A DNA stretch of 64,000 nt. Source: Athripsodes cinereus (Eukaryota; Arthropoda; Insecta; Trichoptera; Leptoceridae). The translations under genes were made by a program, and so were the position numbers. Position 1 is the stretch's first letter. Each line of letters opens with the position of its first letter. The stretch is taken from NCBI GenBank assembly GCA_947579605.1, contig OX388314.1:19093982-19157981 (forward strand), written 5' to 3'. Shown piece after piece: positions 23,040 through 35,018 of this stretch. A model generated the notes under the pieces. The model worked only from the letters and a program-made list of their open reading frames with translations. It was not told the DNA's origin and ran no database searches.

Positions 23040-24100
23040 TTTGATTAATTTACATTAAATTATGGAGGTCTACAAAATAAACAGTAATAGAATACAATAT
23101 CTTATTAATGTATTCTAAATATAAAAAGATTTGTAAAAATGTAAAAAAAATAAGAGTTTGAGTCAGAATATAAACAAACGTAAATACGAACATGCTCAAA
23201 TATTTATATGTGGATTAATATCACGAGATAAATTGTGTCACCCATCATCTATTGTTATACACGTTTGTCTTTAGTTGTGTGTAAGCTTATACTGACACCG
23301 TTAAAAATTGTGTATTGTTGAAGAGAAAACGCTGGAATTTATTGATTTTAATTGTAAAATAATGTTAAAATTATAAGATACTAAGAATCTATTATTAAAA
23401 AAATATTAACTGTATTCGATTTTTTATATATACCTAATACTAGCATATTATACTCGAGTTATTTATTAATTATTTTGTTTATGATTGCTTTGAGCTTGAC
23501 TCTGCTCAGATATTAGTGTTTTTTAAAAGATCGGCTGACCACATGCCTCGTGCCGTACCTGGAAATATATTCTTAATGGCATACAAATTCACAAATAGGA
23601 TTTATTGTTCTAACGACGTGAAAGATCGAGGAAGCTTTCAGATTGGTGATTATCAAAATCTATCGAAAGAGCTCTCAATTATTTGAATTTAACGTAAGCT
23701 GATAAGTTTACGGCCTCAGAACAGACAAAAGACTAGTCAGTGAGGCATTAAATTTTATTACTAATTATTTTTTTAAGAACACATGTTATGTATTTTTTTT
23801 AAATTGATAAGAAAAAGTTTTGTTTTGTTTGAAATTGTTGGAAATAAAAGAAAAGGTTGGATGTAATTTCCTCAAGATATTGGGTTTTGTCGAACTTATG
23901 GTAAGACCTATGTCCAACACTTGACGAGACAAAACTGTTGATAATGATACGGTTTCAAATGTAGTCCACTATGTACTTTGTTAACTTTATGCAAAACAGT
24001 TTATTAATCCGAACATATTTATTTCTGTTCTACCAAAAGTTTTAAAGAATGGAATTACCTACAATGAAATAAATAGTGTTTTTTTTTAATTTTATTTTTT
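23040..24100. other. AT-rich stretch, no gene seen
   Basis: No long frame and no known repeat. Confidence 0.45.
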
Positions 24101-24104
24101 TCAT

Positions 24105-24150
24105 AATAGAATTCTACTACCTAAACACCGACACAGTAAATAAATAGAAT
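24105..24150 (+). repeat. Short dispersed repeat J
   Basis: GAATTCTACTACC followed by ACACCGACACAGTAAATAA. Related to the segments at 3286 and 25425. Confidence 0.45.
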
Positions 24151-24564
24151 TACAGGTTTTTGCTAGGAACGGTGCAACGTAAATTGTAATTGACACTTTG
24201 TTTTGTTTAATATCTAATAACTAAGAGACATAGAATAATTTTTGCGTACATACTTTTGTTAAAAAATAACATTAATCACCTAACAAATTAGTAGACAAAA
24301 CTTTCACGTCATTTTCACAATCATCTGTTGCTGTCAAATTTTACATCGGTTGGTATATCGTGACTGTCTTATGTACGTTCTTTGACACTAGAAGTGTGAA
24401 CAAGACAAACATACATAGGTACCTACCTTATGATATAATACTGGTTTTAAAATATAAACTTATAAATTAATATTTTCCTTTTAATTTTACAAGATTAGGA
24501 AAAGATTGAATAATTTTTATTATAAAATCTTCAAACATTTTTATAAGATGTGATTTTAGAATTC

Positions 24565-24775
24565 TAGGTCTGGGTGTTATATGTATATGAGTTTAGTGCA
24601 TTGTACATATATCTGTGTATTGTCGGGTACATATCCATAATACAAGATTTTACCTTATTTTGGGACTATCTCGATCTTTTTGACGATCTTAGTTTGGGAC
24701 TATCTCGATCTGTGTGAATTTTCTATGAATATTGTGTTATGGTAATTATTATTATTATTAATAAAGTAACCCCCT
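24565..24775 (+). repeat. SINE-C 3'-end fragment with internal doubling
   Basis: GTTTAGTGCATTGTACATAT and the TTGGGACTATCTCGATCT block belong to the SINE-C 3' end. That block occurs twice (near 24660 and 24695), so a small duplication occurred. The tail runs into ATTATTATTATTATTA. Confidence 0.6.
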
Positions 24776-25034
24776 TTTTCGCAGTATACCAATATTGTAT
24801 AAAAAATATCAAGGAATTGAAAACGCGGTGGGAAGATGAGGCCACATAAGACAGTTTTAGGTGGTCTATGGTTTAGGCTAACACAAGAGTATCCTATGTC
24901 TCTTTTTATCTAAATTTATCTCCATCTATGTATTCAGATCATCAAGATATGTATATTTCTAAATATATTCTCGTATACGAAAAAATAACTAGGTAAATTG
25001 AAACAAGTGATTCTTTCTACTTCAAATCTGTAAT

Positions 25035-25117
25035 AATAATAATAAAAAGATGATTTGTATTTGGCGCTGTTTCATGGTCCGTGACCATCTCAAGAGCGCC
25101 GTGGCTTTTTAGTTAAG
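25035..25117 (-). repeat. LINE-T extreme 3' end with (TTA)n tail
   Basis: Minus strand: CACGGCGCTCTTGAGATGGT, then GACCATGAAACAGCGCCAAA, then TACAAATCATC and a TTATTATTATT tail. The same ending is seen at 40930 and, more diverged, at 42375. It directly follows the calexcitin-like fragment in the same orientation, with no visible gap. Confidence 0.6.
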
Positions 25118-25382
25118 TTGGAAGCATCTTCTAGGTCAAACATGAAGTTCATGTAACGCTGCTGCCACTGCAGAGGACTCTCCATCTTTATTGGTATCAG
25201 TTCTCTGCCTCAGGCCATCCCATATCTTGGTCATGGTGTCGTTCGTCTCTACGTTCTTGGGATGACTCTGGGGCCATCCACGAAGAGTGCAGATTTTCTC
25301 GATAGCCGACTCGAAGTATTTCTTTTCGAGCGTTCCACTTTGGTTGACATCAAAGAAAACGTTGGACACATAGAGAAGAACT
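25118..25382 (-). pseudogene. Calexcitin-like EF-hand gene fragment (broken)
   Basis: Minus strand. After an acceptor-like TTCTTTCTATTATAG the frame reads VLLYVSNVFFDVNQSGTLEK, then KYFESAIEKICTLRGWPQSH, then PKNVETNDTMTKIWDGLRQR and TDTNKDGE. This resembles the EF-hand part of insect calexcitin/sarcoplasmic Ca-binding proteins. DVNQSGTLEKKY is an EF loop with D1, N3, S5 and G6, but Y instead of the usual acidic residue at position 12. After NKDGE the frame breaks: QWQQRYMNFMFDLEDAS, the expected later segment, continues in another frame, with the second half of the second EF loop missing. Start ATG and remaining exons are absent. It reads as a dead fragment, not a working gene. Confidence 0.7.
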
Positions 25383-25424
25383 CTATAATAGAAAGAAACA
25401 CCTGCTTTAATTTACCCAATAATG

Positions 25425-25455
25425 GAATTCTACTACGTGTGCACCAACACAATTA
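25425..25455 (+). repeat. Short dispersed repeat J, diverged
   Basis: GGAATTCTACTACG followed by CACCAACACAATTAATGAA. Lies within what would be the intron upstream of the EF-hand fragment. Confidence 0.3.
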
Positions 25456-25459
25456 ATGA

Positions 25460-26260
25460 AAAAATAAGAGTACGAGGGATCGTTCGATATGCTTGTGATG
25501 GGTTGGTGTGGAACCTGTCATAGCCGAAGATGGTTTCTTTCAAAGGTTTCTTAGATAAACAACTAGGACTAATATGTATGAAATAGTCTACATTTGTGTC
25601 AAAATAATTATGTTGTATTATGGATTGTTAGAAAGAATTTTCTAAAATATACAGTCTGTTCATTGTATTGGTGAAGTATTGAATGTATAAATATTATAAT
25701 AATTATTTTTTTGTTGCCCAATATGCATGACTTGATCTGATTATGAAACCCCATCATAATGATGTTGATACAAACGCATACCAACCTAATCCTATCTTCA
25801 AATGAATCATAACGAACTTCTTACCAGGTAAAGGTTAATTAATTTCAATCCGTTTCAAAATCGTGCTATTAGAAATGAACAGTAAAGGGGTACTTAATTT
25901 ATGGACCGTAATACTTTAATTTATTGTATCAATGCATTAACTTTGACAACAGACAATGGAAGTGAATGGATAATTGGATTTTATGTATTAATTTAAATTA
26001 AGCACAAGTAGGTATATGTATGTGCATTGATTGCGAGGCATTTCGTAATTTCATTTCGAAATTAAAATTTACTAAAAAAAATTTGCTTATAATCTCATCT
26101 AGTAGGTATCTATTTTTTTTATATCTGATTAAAACAGTACAGGATAAAAATTCGTAGCTTATATTTTTATATTGACAAATTGACATTCAAAAATATCTGT
26201 CTACCTAAATATTATGTTTACCTGTCGAAATTAATTTATTATTTATGAATATTTTATCTC
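25460..26260. other. AT-rich stretch, no gene seen
   Basis: No further EF-hand exon can be seen on the minus strand here. Confidence 0.45.
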
Positions 26261-26261
26261 T

Positions 26262-26413
26262 TTTTACATTAAATTCAGCGATGATATTTGGCACCCATCT
26301 AGAATGTCTTTATTTTTTGTTGGCACGCATAGAACGGTTTTCATGTTTTCAGCTGGTCTGCTGTCTGCCCCACTTGTGGGATATATCATGATGGTGCAGC
26401 AAAGTAGTAGTTG
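26262..26413 (+). repeat. SINE-A copy, 5'-truncated
   Basis: Starts at TTTACATTAAATTCAGCGAT and ends at the CAGCAAAGTAGTAG tail. The central CACTTGTGGGATAT block is intact. The first 90 or so bases of the element are missing. Confidence 0.75.
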
Positions 26414-26419
26414 TTTAAC

Positions 26420-28790
26420 CTATTTTAATTTTTTCCACAATTGTTCAAGTTATTTCATGCGAATATTCGATTGACAATCCCTGTTAAAACATACTAATAT
26501 AATTAAGTATACTACATGTAGTGATGGAATGACATGCAGAAATAGACAATAGAATGATTATTAACAAAGCAGATTATTATTATTAAAAATAATAATAAAA
26601 AATTATATTATATTATAGATATATAGATATAATAATAATAAACTAAAAAACTAATCAATGTAACAATATTTTATTATTGTATTCAATTAAAATAACAGAT
26701 GTAATTAGTGTTTCTACACAGGCTCGTTACAAGAATTTTATTATTTGGCGGTGTACCTTTGAATGTTACTTTTTAAACTAGATGACGTTTTGATGTTAAT
26801 GTTCTATGAATTTAATAATTTATATATCTAAGAGAATGTAACAGTTCAACTGTAATGTTTATTTGAATTGTCGATGCAGATTGTAAGTGTTGCACATATT
26901 CAATGAATATACATATTATAACTATTTTGAATTTTGAGTATAATAAAATAAGAAACACATTTCATGAGTACCTGGATAAGTGAATTTTTCCCCATTAGCT
27001 GAGAAGTGTGGGTGGCATTTCTTAAGCTTTGATGAAAGTTAACTTAATTTAAATTATAATATTGTTCTTAATTAAAAAACCTATTTTAAATTATGCACGT
27101 GTTATCAATTCATCTTTTTCTTCTCAGCTGGTGACACCTTTCGCGAGAGATCAATCTTGCGTTTAATTTATGGATATAACTTCAACGATACACAGAAGGC
27201 ACACATACATTCACAGACTACTCATTACAATAATACGCCTTCGCTTCCATCACTATAACACGGTGGCGAGCAACAGCGGACGAACGGTTGCTTAATTAAA
27301 AACAATATTTGGAGCATACACTCATTAATTATACTATGAGATCTGTATATAGGCATATCTATTCATCTAGTGAATACGGATGCAAGTCATAATATTGTGT
27401 CCTATTTTCAAGGCAAAATTCATCTTAAACGGACTTACAACCTTGAAATCAATTTCTAATTTTTTTTACATAGTTTTTCTTCTAATGAATTGAGCTGAGA
27501 AGAATGTGATTCGTTTAGTGCAATTTCGTGGAAATAACGTGACCTATCTCGATGATATTGTTAAAGAAGGTGCTTTAAGAAAAGTGTGGCAAAAGCTTAG
27601 TTTGGTGAACTGTGAGGGTACTGTCAAAATAAAAGCTAGTTTAAGTTACCATCATCTCTGCGAAGTGAATCTTTTGATATTTTCATCGAATGGCGGTGCT
27701 TTTTAAATCCTTCTAACTTTCACACATTCTTGATACGAATCCAGATAATATTATGGCTGAAATTTAGAATAAATAAATATCATTAGAGGCTTATTACATA
27801 AAATTCGACTTTTATTAACTTTTTGACTAGCCTTTTCTTTTCCGTGAAGTTCAAACTTTTCTTTGTATTCAAATATCCTGTAAAAGGCAGATGTTCATAA
27901 AAATCACGAATAAAAAACACCCTTTAATTTTCAACTGAGCGATCATTGATATTTTTTTATTTTTATAGACACCACAGCTTTGACAATAATACAACAATAC
28001 AATTAATTATTTACAACGCCAATTAAAGTATCTTAACTATGAACAATTTAACAGCACAATATTTAAAAAAAAATATTGAAAGAGTAAGGGAAAGGAGGGG
28101 GAAGGGAAAGAAGGGGGAAGGGAATGCAACTTAGTTCAATGTACAATGGTATATCAAATAATAACTTATTATATAGATAGGTATATATACAATGTAATTA
28201 AATGTCTTTTTATCAGCACAGCACAGAGTTAATTTGCATGTTTATTAATTCCAGATAGTAGCTTACACACTTGAGGGTATGGGCAGATTTTTTGTTAAAG
28301 TTCTCAAATAAGATCTTCCACCAGACTTACACCATTTCACCTTAGAGGAACAGTTATGTAAGTAGTAAGTAGTGTGTACCTACTTACTTATCAGTGGTTG
28401 TCCCCTGAATAATATTGAGTCTCATGCGATGAGTGGACCGCGTGTTATGAATATGTATGGCATTGCATTGTATGGTAACACACAATACAATAATAATAAT
28501 ATGGCAACTCTCTGACTGACTGACTGACTAATCAGCTGAAACTGAATCATTTAACTTTTTGATTCGATTCAATGAAATGGTGAAATGATTGGGGGGGACA
28601 AGGAGAAAACGACATCAAATAAATTCATTATTTTTAGACCCTGAAATTACAAAGTAATGATTTTTGGTAGTTTTCCAATGTTTTGCCGGACCAAGTAGCT
28701 TCTTGAGGGTTTAATTTTAGAATAACCAAAATGTCAATTATTCACAGTAAATCAATTCTGAAAGTCAAAATGAGGTTTTCAACGTGCCGT
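26420..28790. other. AT-rich stretch; unassigned frame and a purine tract
   Basis: A 66-codon frame at 27506-27706 (containing NNVTYLDDIVKEGALRKVW) looks somewhat protein-like but matches no family I know. A SINE-A scrap (TCCTGTAAAAGGCAGATGTT) lies near 27885. A G-rich purine tract lies at 28086-28125. GACT repeats occur near 28510. Confidence 0.4.
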
Positions 28791-28800
28791 TACAGGCTTA

Positions 28801-29000
28801 CAGTGGAGCACCCTGTAAATAATTGTTCTCTCACTCTTTTCCGTAAGTTTTCGAATGTACCGTAAAAGGTAGGTGTTTAAAAAATAAAGACATTTTACAT
28901 CTTAAATTCAGTTTGCCACCCATTCTGAATGTCAATTTTTTTTTGTCGGCACGAACAGGGCAGTTTGTATATTTATTACATGCAGCTTGTCTACTGGCAT
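28801..29000 (+). repeat. SINE-A copy, 3'-truncated
   Basis: Begins GTGGAGCACCCTGTAAAT and keeps CTCACTCTTTTCCGTAAGTT and GCCACCCATTCTGAATGTC. The match stops at CTTGTCTACTGGCAT, before the CCCCACTTGTGGG block. Loss of the 3' end implies a later deletion. Confidence 0.75.
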
Positions 29001-29009
29001 GGAACATTG

Positions 29010-30335
29010 TACCTGCAGATTTTGCTAAAAGAACGGTACGACTCCTCATTATCTCTTAGTAGACTGCAATGCCATGTGATTTGTAAGAATTAGGACCCTA
29101 GTTAAGCACTACGTAGTTATGGAGACAATTCTCATCTTTGATTCCTTCGAAATCTTAGAACTCATAAAATGCTTGAGATTAGAGGTGACGCTTTGACAGG
29201 ACAACTTCAAAGACAAAAAATACATCCCGTCTAAAAATGAAAAAAAAAAATGTTTTCGTTGAGTCTGGTTTTAGTTGTCATTCCTCCTTCATAAAATAAT
29301 ACCGGATGGTGTCGTGAAAGGAATTAATTAAAATCACTAACACAACAACAATACACTGCAATGGGTGCATCGTGATTAAGTGAACACTATTATTGTGGAT
29401 GTCAAGAGGCTGACTATAGCCCCCCCGGGTAGCATTTTGCCTGGATCTACTCTCTGCACACTAGGCCTTAAAATCAGATCAGAAAACTAAATGCTCTCTG
29501 TCAAAAAGCTAATGCCAAGGTGATATTAAACATTGGAGAGAAAAAAAGTCTACCAAGATGAATCAAATGAAAAATATTTCAGTATTTACAAGTTGGATCA
29601 CTAGCAGACTCATTATATGTGTTAGGTATATAAAGAAGACATTCAGGATAGATGCTACACCCAATCGCTGAATTGAAGATTTTTATTTTTGCCTTATAGA
29701 TGATATTTCACTTAACCATGAAGTCCTTAGCGTGAAACAGTTCTTCAATTCTGTTTTTTCGTCACTTTACATGGAGACTATATTGTTATCATTCAATTTA
29801 TTGCGCGTGCAATTTATTTTGCAAATTTAAAGCAAAAAACTAATATTTATCTCTTAACAAAATGTTGTTTTTAAAGAAAACCTAAAGTAACCGTATTGCA
29901 ATAGCATCGTTACTTTTGTTTTGAATAGTTTTTGAATAATCATAAAAGGCATTTCAAAAATAAATGACTGTGTATTCTGATGTATTGATTGTAATTGCAA
30001 TAATGGTTACATATATAAAGCAAAAGTATTATTTACAAGACATTGTCAAGAATAATAATATGATCACCATACTAAGTATTTATTGTTAATACTACCACTA
30101 CTGCCTGTCTTCTTGGAAATGATTTCAATGCGAAGGAAATTCAAGAGCGTTAATGAGTCCCCGTCAGAACTTAAGGCAGATACTATATACATATATTATA
30201 TATCATAATATATGTATGTTATGTTGTTACATATATTATCATTTTATACTATGTGTCCATATTTGATATCACTAGTACAATCGATTGAACAGATATCACC
30301 GATTCGTTAAACGCGCTTTTAAAACATTCGATAAA
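29010..30335. other. AT-rich stretch, no gene seen
   Basis: A GC-richer patch at 29405-29470 (GCCCCCCCGGGTAGCATTTT) could be a decayed repeat. A TATATA/CATATA-rich imperfect palindrome lies at 30180-30232. Confidence 0.4.
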
Positions 30336-30339
30336 AACT

Positions 30340-30484
30340 AATGTGGTTAGATGGAAGAAATCACTATAGTGATAATCTCGCCACTGCACATCATCACATT
30401 TTTTCGTGTGTATATTGCTTTATTTAATTTGTTATATGAATGATGATGTGCAAGAAGAATAAAATAAATAAATAAATAAAAGAT
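30340..30484 (+). repeat. CR1/Jockey-like LINE 3' UTR fragment
   Basis: GGAAGAAATCACTATAGTGA, then TAATCTCGCCACTGCACATC, then an AT-rich stretch and AATAAATAAATAAATAAA tail. Same hairpin-CGCC motif and distance to the tail as at 50725. Confidence 0.55.
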
Positions 30485-30644
30485 GAGGCTGATTCTAACA
30501 ATAATAAAAACATTTTAGTTTTTTTTTAATGTGAATAGATAATAATAGTTATATTCATATAATACTTACGTATTTGATGCAGTAGGTATACTATATTTAC
30601 CGATGTCTTGAAAATCATTTTTTGAGAAAGAAAGTTGGCCTCTG

Positions 30645-30777
30645 CTCGACGTTTCGAGCAGGATTCAACTTGACATAAGCTAAATGCCTGCCTCCACGAC
30701 ACCCGCACAACCGAAGTTTTTCACTTCCCCTCAACGCCCCAGCTAATTTCAGGTTGAATCTTGCTCGAAACGTCGGG
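30645..30777. repeat. Inverted repeat with hammerhead-like half
   Basis: CGACGTTTCGAGCAGGATTC (30647) is mirrored by GAATCTTGCTCGAAACGTCG (30755-30774) across a unique spacer of about 80 bp. Read on the plus strand, the right arm gives GCTC-GAA-ACGT-C, i.e. GAA, a self-complementary ACGT, then H17 = C. Stem II and the CUGAUGA core are decayed, so this is the weakest of the set. Confidence 0.5.
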
Positions 30778-30799
30778 AAAAACGAAACTTTTTAAAGAC

Positions 30800-31570
30800 T
30801 ACTTTACGAAACTCCTAAAAAAAAACAGAATATTTGGAAAAGGTGGATGTTCTTTGCTGAAAATCATTCAATGTCATTCAAAATATTATTTTTAAACAAT
30901 AAGCTATTTAAAAATAATATTTTTATTAATTTTTTATAGGTGTTTCAAGAATAAAAACATAGTGTCAAATGTAACAATATTTTTACAGGAATTAAGAAAC
31001 TAATTCCGATAAATGATAACACCGTTAATATGGGAGGTAATGTGTTCATACGTAGAATGACTTGTTTTAATTGTGCATAAATAATGAAGACTTACAAAGA
31101 AAAGTAAATAAAATAAAATTGTATAATATTAATGAACTACCTTCATTTATTTATTTATTTAAAGATATACCTATAACATCATAAATACCTATACTGTATA
31201 GGTCCTTGTATATGTACTAGGTAGGTACATAGTCGTTTAAGTATTTGTATGTATGTAAGTACCGATATAATATAGTCATGCACTTTGCTGTACTTGTCTT
31301 TCGAGGTACCTATTTGATTGGTGAAACTGAGCGGGTTTTGAGACGTTTAATATTTCTTTTTTCACTATAAGGTATCTTTTGTCTATCCCAGAAATAACAT
31401 ACATAAATAAATAAAAACGTCTATTACAAAAACGAACAGCTCGTAAAACATTGCCAATTCCTATACCAAATTTAAAATTTGAAAAATGGTCCACATAGTT
31501 AACAGTTTCAAATCATATTTGGTGATGATAGAGCTCTCTGAAATGCACAGAAGAGAATAAAATAATTTAA
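30800..31570. other. AT-rich stretch, no gene seen
   Basis: A TTTATTTATTTATTTAAA run is at 31145-31162. No frame of interest. Confidence 0.45.
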
Positions 31571-31577
31571 ATAATTA

Positions 31578-31687
31578 TCTTAAATTCAGCGATGAGGTTT
31601 GCCACCCATCCTGAATTTATTGATTTTATATTGTCACGGAGAGAAAAGAACACTTGTGGGATATGCCGTGATGGTATAGTAGTAGTT
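31578..31687 (+). repeat. SINE-A copy with internal deletion
   Basis: Keeps CTTAAATTCAGCGATGAGG and GCCACCCATCCTGAAT. It then jumps from CGGAGAGAAAAGAA directly to CACTTGTGGGATATGCCGTG, losing about 40 bp of the middle, and ends in TATAGTAGTAG. Confidence 0.75.
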
Positions 31688-31689
31688 AA

Positions 31690-32890
31690 TTTTTTTTAAA
31701 TGTCTTTTAAAATACCTAACTCCCCTAAGTAGGTATAGATAGTTTTGTTTTCTATAAAAATATTTGATTACTATTATAAATAAATTGTCAGTGTAAGTTT
31801 ATAGGTATATATATATTTTCATGTTGCCTATTAAGTGCTAGTGTTGTGAATCATTTGAAATACATCGGAGGTTTACTTGTTTTGCATTCTCCTTATTGAG
31901 AGATTTACCTTTGCAGGGATGTCAGATGTAAAAAATTAAAATATCTTTTTATAACTTATATTATACATTAAAACATCTTGATATTTATTGCCACTACAGT
32001 AAATATGTTTTAAAAAATAAATTAATTCCATTTGAAAAAAATATGAAGAAATTAAATTATTATAATTATTTATATAATCTAAGCTAACTGAATTTATCTA
32101 GTAAAATTGGAATTAATAGTTAAGATATCCAAGTAAATACTTCAATAAGTAAAATAATAAATAAGACATTTTATCCATTTGGACGATTCTGCCACATAAA
32201 CATCAGAAAAGGTATTGAATTTTGTATTTTATAAAATTAAAGTAATTGGTTCCTTAAAACCAATAGGTTTATTTTAAATTTACGTCTCTTGACTTTAAAA
32301 TGGCGACAATTGAATTCGCTTGAGTATCAAATAATTTTCTGGATTTCCCGAACGAACTTCACGAATTCAAATCATCATCATTTTTTCTTTAAAAAAGAAT
32401 TTACCTGTGTTATTTTACCAATGTATTTTGTATGACAAATAAAATTCATAACATAAATTAATAGCTTTCAGGCAATCATTATCATTTTTAACTATTTTAA
32501 TTGATATTTTGTTTCCAATAAAATAAATAAAAAATTGATCTCTAAAATTCGTCTGTATTTTGTGTCATCCTTGTTTTTCACGAGTTGTATTATATTGTTT
32601 GTTACCACCTGAGGGGAAACGCGCCAACACTCGAGCGAGTCCTGACCTCACAGCCTCAACCACTAATCAGTCCTGTAATACCCACATCTCCTTTTCGACT
32701 TAGACGACTTGTTATTATTCTCTTACTTTACTAGGATTGTTACCCTACAGGCCTACTATATCCCATTTTAATGAAACTGTTTATTTTCTGCAAATTTGAG
32801 CTTAAAATATAAGCTCATAAAAGTAAAAAAAAATAGGTTATCTTATTACAAGCAATTTTACACACCAAATACAAGCAAATACAAAGGACG
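31690..32890. other. AT-rich stretch, no gene seen
   Basis: A GC-richer patch at 32610-32690 (GGGGAAACGCGCCAACACTC) is unassigned. Confidence 0.4.
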
Positions 32891-32894
32891 AATT

Positions 32895-33075
32895 TTTTGC
32901 CAGGAGAGTTTAAACAGGAGAGCATGCATGAGAAATTTTATGACAGTGACTGAAGCGAAAAAAAGAAGCGAAAAGACTGAAGACGAAAGATGTATGTAAG
33001 GATAGAAAGAAGTAGCGCTTGATCCTTTCTGCCTACCCCACGAGGGAAGCGACGTGATGCATGTAATGTAATTTT
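32895..33075 (+). pseudogene. R2 LINE 3' end, frameshifted
   Basis: SLNRRACMRNFMTVTEAKK is followed by frame breaks, then the region encoding D-V-C-K-D-R-K-K and the CTGCCTACCCCACGAGGGAA ending. It matches the more intact R2 tail at 62116-62334. It is one of two R2 fragments within 500 bp in the same orientation. Confidence 0.65.
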
Positions 33076-33319
33076 TTGCCAAGGAGTGATTTTGTTCCAA
33101 CCAATTCAAAGAGAAAAACAAAAAAACAACGTTAAAATGATATTATAATAAACCAAAATGATAAAATTAACAAATGTATTGTAAAAATAGAATACAAAAG
33201 AATAGGGTTGGTATTTAGATTTCACACATATTGATGTTAAGAGAAAGTGTTTTTATTTTTCGTGTTGTCTAGTTAGCTTTAATTTACTGAAATTTAATTC
33301 AAAATCACAAAGAGGATAA

Positions 33320-33560
33320 ACCTGTCTGAAAGGAGGGGTGTGAGGAAGCGCGGGCGTCCGAGAACTACATGGCTTGATCATGTAGATCAAATTATCAAGG
33401 ACGGCCGTGTTGTGAGTAAGAGAAATCGACGTGCGTGCTTGAGAAATTGTATGACTGTTGAAGAAGCGAAAAAAGTAGGTATGTAAGGACGGATCTATAT
33501 GGCGTTCCGTTCTCTCTGCCTACCCCACTTAGGATACGGCGTGAGGGAATAGATAAAGAC
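33320..33560 (+). pseudogene. R2 LINE 3' end (RTE-like RT C-terminus)
   Basis: The frame reads RKRGRPRTTWLDHVDQIIKD, then GRVVSKRNRRACLRNCMTVE, then EAKKVGM and a stop caused by a frameshift. The tail CTCTCTGCCTACCCCACTTA and GGATACGGCGTGAGGG follows. R-G-R-P-R-x-x-W plus N-R-R-A-C-x-R-N-x-M-T-V-x-E-A-K is the extreme C-terminus of an RTE-like endonuclease-reverse transcriptase. The catalytic part is absent. Confidence 0.7.
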
Positions 33561-33569
33561 AGATTAATT

Positions 33570-34070
33570 CAAAAGTATTGTGCCAAATGATTCACCATTT
33601 TCCATGTCTTTTCCATGTTTTTTTCACCTACAGGACCAGGGTATTGTGGAACAATGTCGTTTAAGTTTTGAAGTTTTTGGAGCGAAAAAAATGTAAACTT
33701 AAATGTGTACTAAGAGGCAAATGAAAATATTTATGATACACTTTTCATTCCTTCTCTACATTTGCATATTATCGTTTAACACCCTGTAAATTAGAGCGAA
33801 GATTTAGCACTGTAAATCACACCAGAGAGCGAGCGCACCATCAAAATCATGACACCTCGCGCCATTCCATTTAAATAATAATATGGACATTCGTTATTAT
33901 TTAAATTCAAATTTATACATTCACCCATTCCACAGACAATAAGAACAACAGACGTTTTATAGATCTTCAAGTACTTTTTTTAATGACAGAATTTTTAGAC
34001 GAATGAATTCGAATTTATTTATGACCTAATAAAGAAACTAATTATTGAACAATATTTTTTTTATCTGATA
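33570..34070. other. AT-rich stretch, no gene seen
   Basis: Nothing recognisable. Confidence 0.45.
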
Positions 34071-34074
34071 CTGT

Positions 34075-34195
34075 GGTAATGACATCAGAGCGCTAGTAAT
34101 ATCGTGGGAAGAGGCGACTCAATAACCAAACAATGCCTTGAATAGAGGAGGCTGGTTTCTGTCCTGTGCTTTCGTAGAGAAAGTTGACGGGCTAT
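34075..34195 (+). pseudogene. R1 LINE 3' end, decayed
   Basis: GACATCAGAGCGCTAGTAAT, TCGTGGGAAGAGGCGACTC and GAGGAGGCTGGTTTCTGTCC follow the last 45 codons of R1. Small deletions destroy the frame, and the simple tail is lost. Confidence 0.65.
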
Positions 34196-34300
34196 TGAGA
34201 AAAGACGAAGTTTTTATAGTAAGTACGCATTTGTTATTTTCTGCAAGAATAGGTAAACAGCTTGAAAATTTGGGGTGAATGGATGATTCAAGTATAGTTA

Positions 34301-34790
34301 TGACGGCCGGTGTGACATGGAAGTAATGCTCTTGCCTTTGAGTCACGAGGTCCCGGGTTCGATTCCCGGCCAGAACAAAATGAAGAATGACAAAACCAAT
34401 CAGAAACCTCGATTGGAGAACCATGTCTACACAATGCAACATTGTGTAGAATCTAATCGGAAGAAGTGAGAAAGATGTCCCAACGCTTACGAATTGGCTC
34501 AAGGCTGGCTTAAGTGATCACTTTGATCTATTTGAGATCTGAAAAATGAGATCCCAAAAAGATGGTTGCTTCTAAGGTTTGCATAAAGCGTCTCTCGATT
34601 GGTGGACCTTACATCGTGACAGTGAGAATGGTGGAATTGGTGAACGTTGTCACCTGTACCTATATGTGTTCAATGCATTGTATAGATATATGGCATCGTC
34701 GCGTTAGTACCCATAATGCAAAATTCATATCTTAGTTTGGGACTTACTCAATCTGTGTGAATTGTCTATGCATATTATGTTATGTTATTA
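34301..34790 (+). repeat. SINE-C, full length with intact B box
   Basis: The head TGACGGCCGGTGTGACATGG leads to GAGTCACGAGGTCCCGGGTT and an intact Pol III B box GGTTCGATTCC (34356-34366). The body ends with GTTAGTACCCATAATGCAAA, TTAGTTTGGGACTTACTC and ATCTGTGTGAATTGTCTATG. The part from 34497 on is included in a perfect 522-bp tandem duplication, so the 3' half appears again at 35019. Confidence 0.7.
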
Positions 34791-35018
34791 AAATTTGATA
34801 GTATGTAATATTGGTAATATAGTTGGTTGGTACACATTTTAATCTGAACAATTATAAACAAAAAAAAATGCTTATGTAAATTCAAAAGCTCAGTTTCGAA
34901 TGAATAGACAAATTAAAATGATTTTAAAAACACTGTATAATTTCCAAATTAAATTTATTCACCTCAAACGTTTTCGCCAAGGCTTCTACTTGGCATCATC
35001 AGGAGTCCTCCTGATGAT
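34497..35018 (+). repeat. 522-bp perfect tandem duplication, unit 1
   Basis: Runs from GCTCAAGGCTGGCTTAAG in the middle of SINE-C, through 120 bp of AT-rich sequence, to the left arm and centre of the hammerhead palindrome (CTCCTGATGATGC). I found no difference from unit 2 by eye, including the 9-A run. The junction GATGATGC/TCAAGG shows microhomology with GATGATGCCAAG. Confidence 0.9.

Noticed and set aside
34119..34502. 127-codon minus-strand frame
   Set aside because: It runs antisense through an R1 end and the SINE-C head; no protein features.
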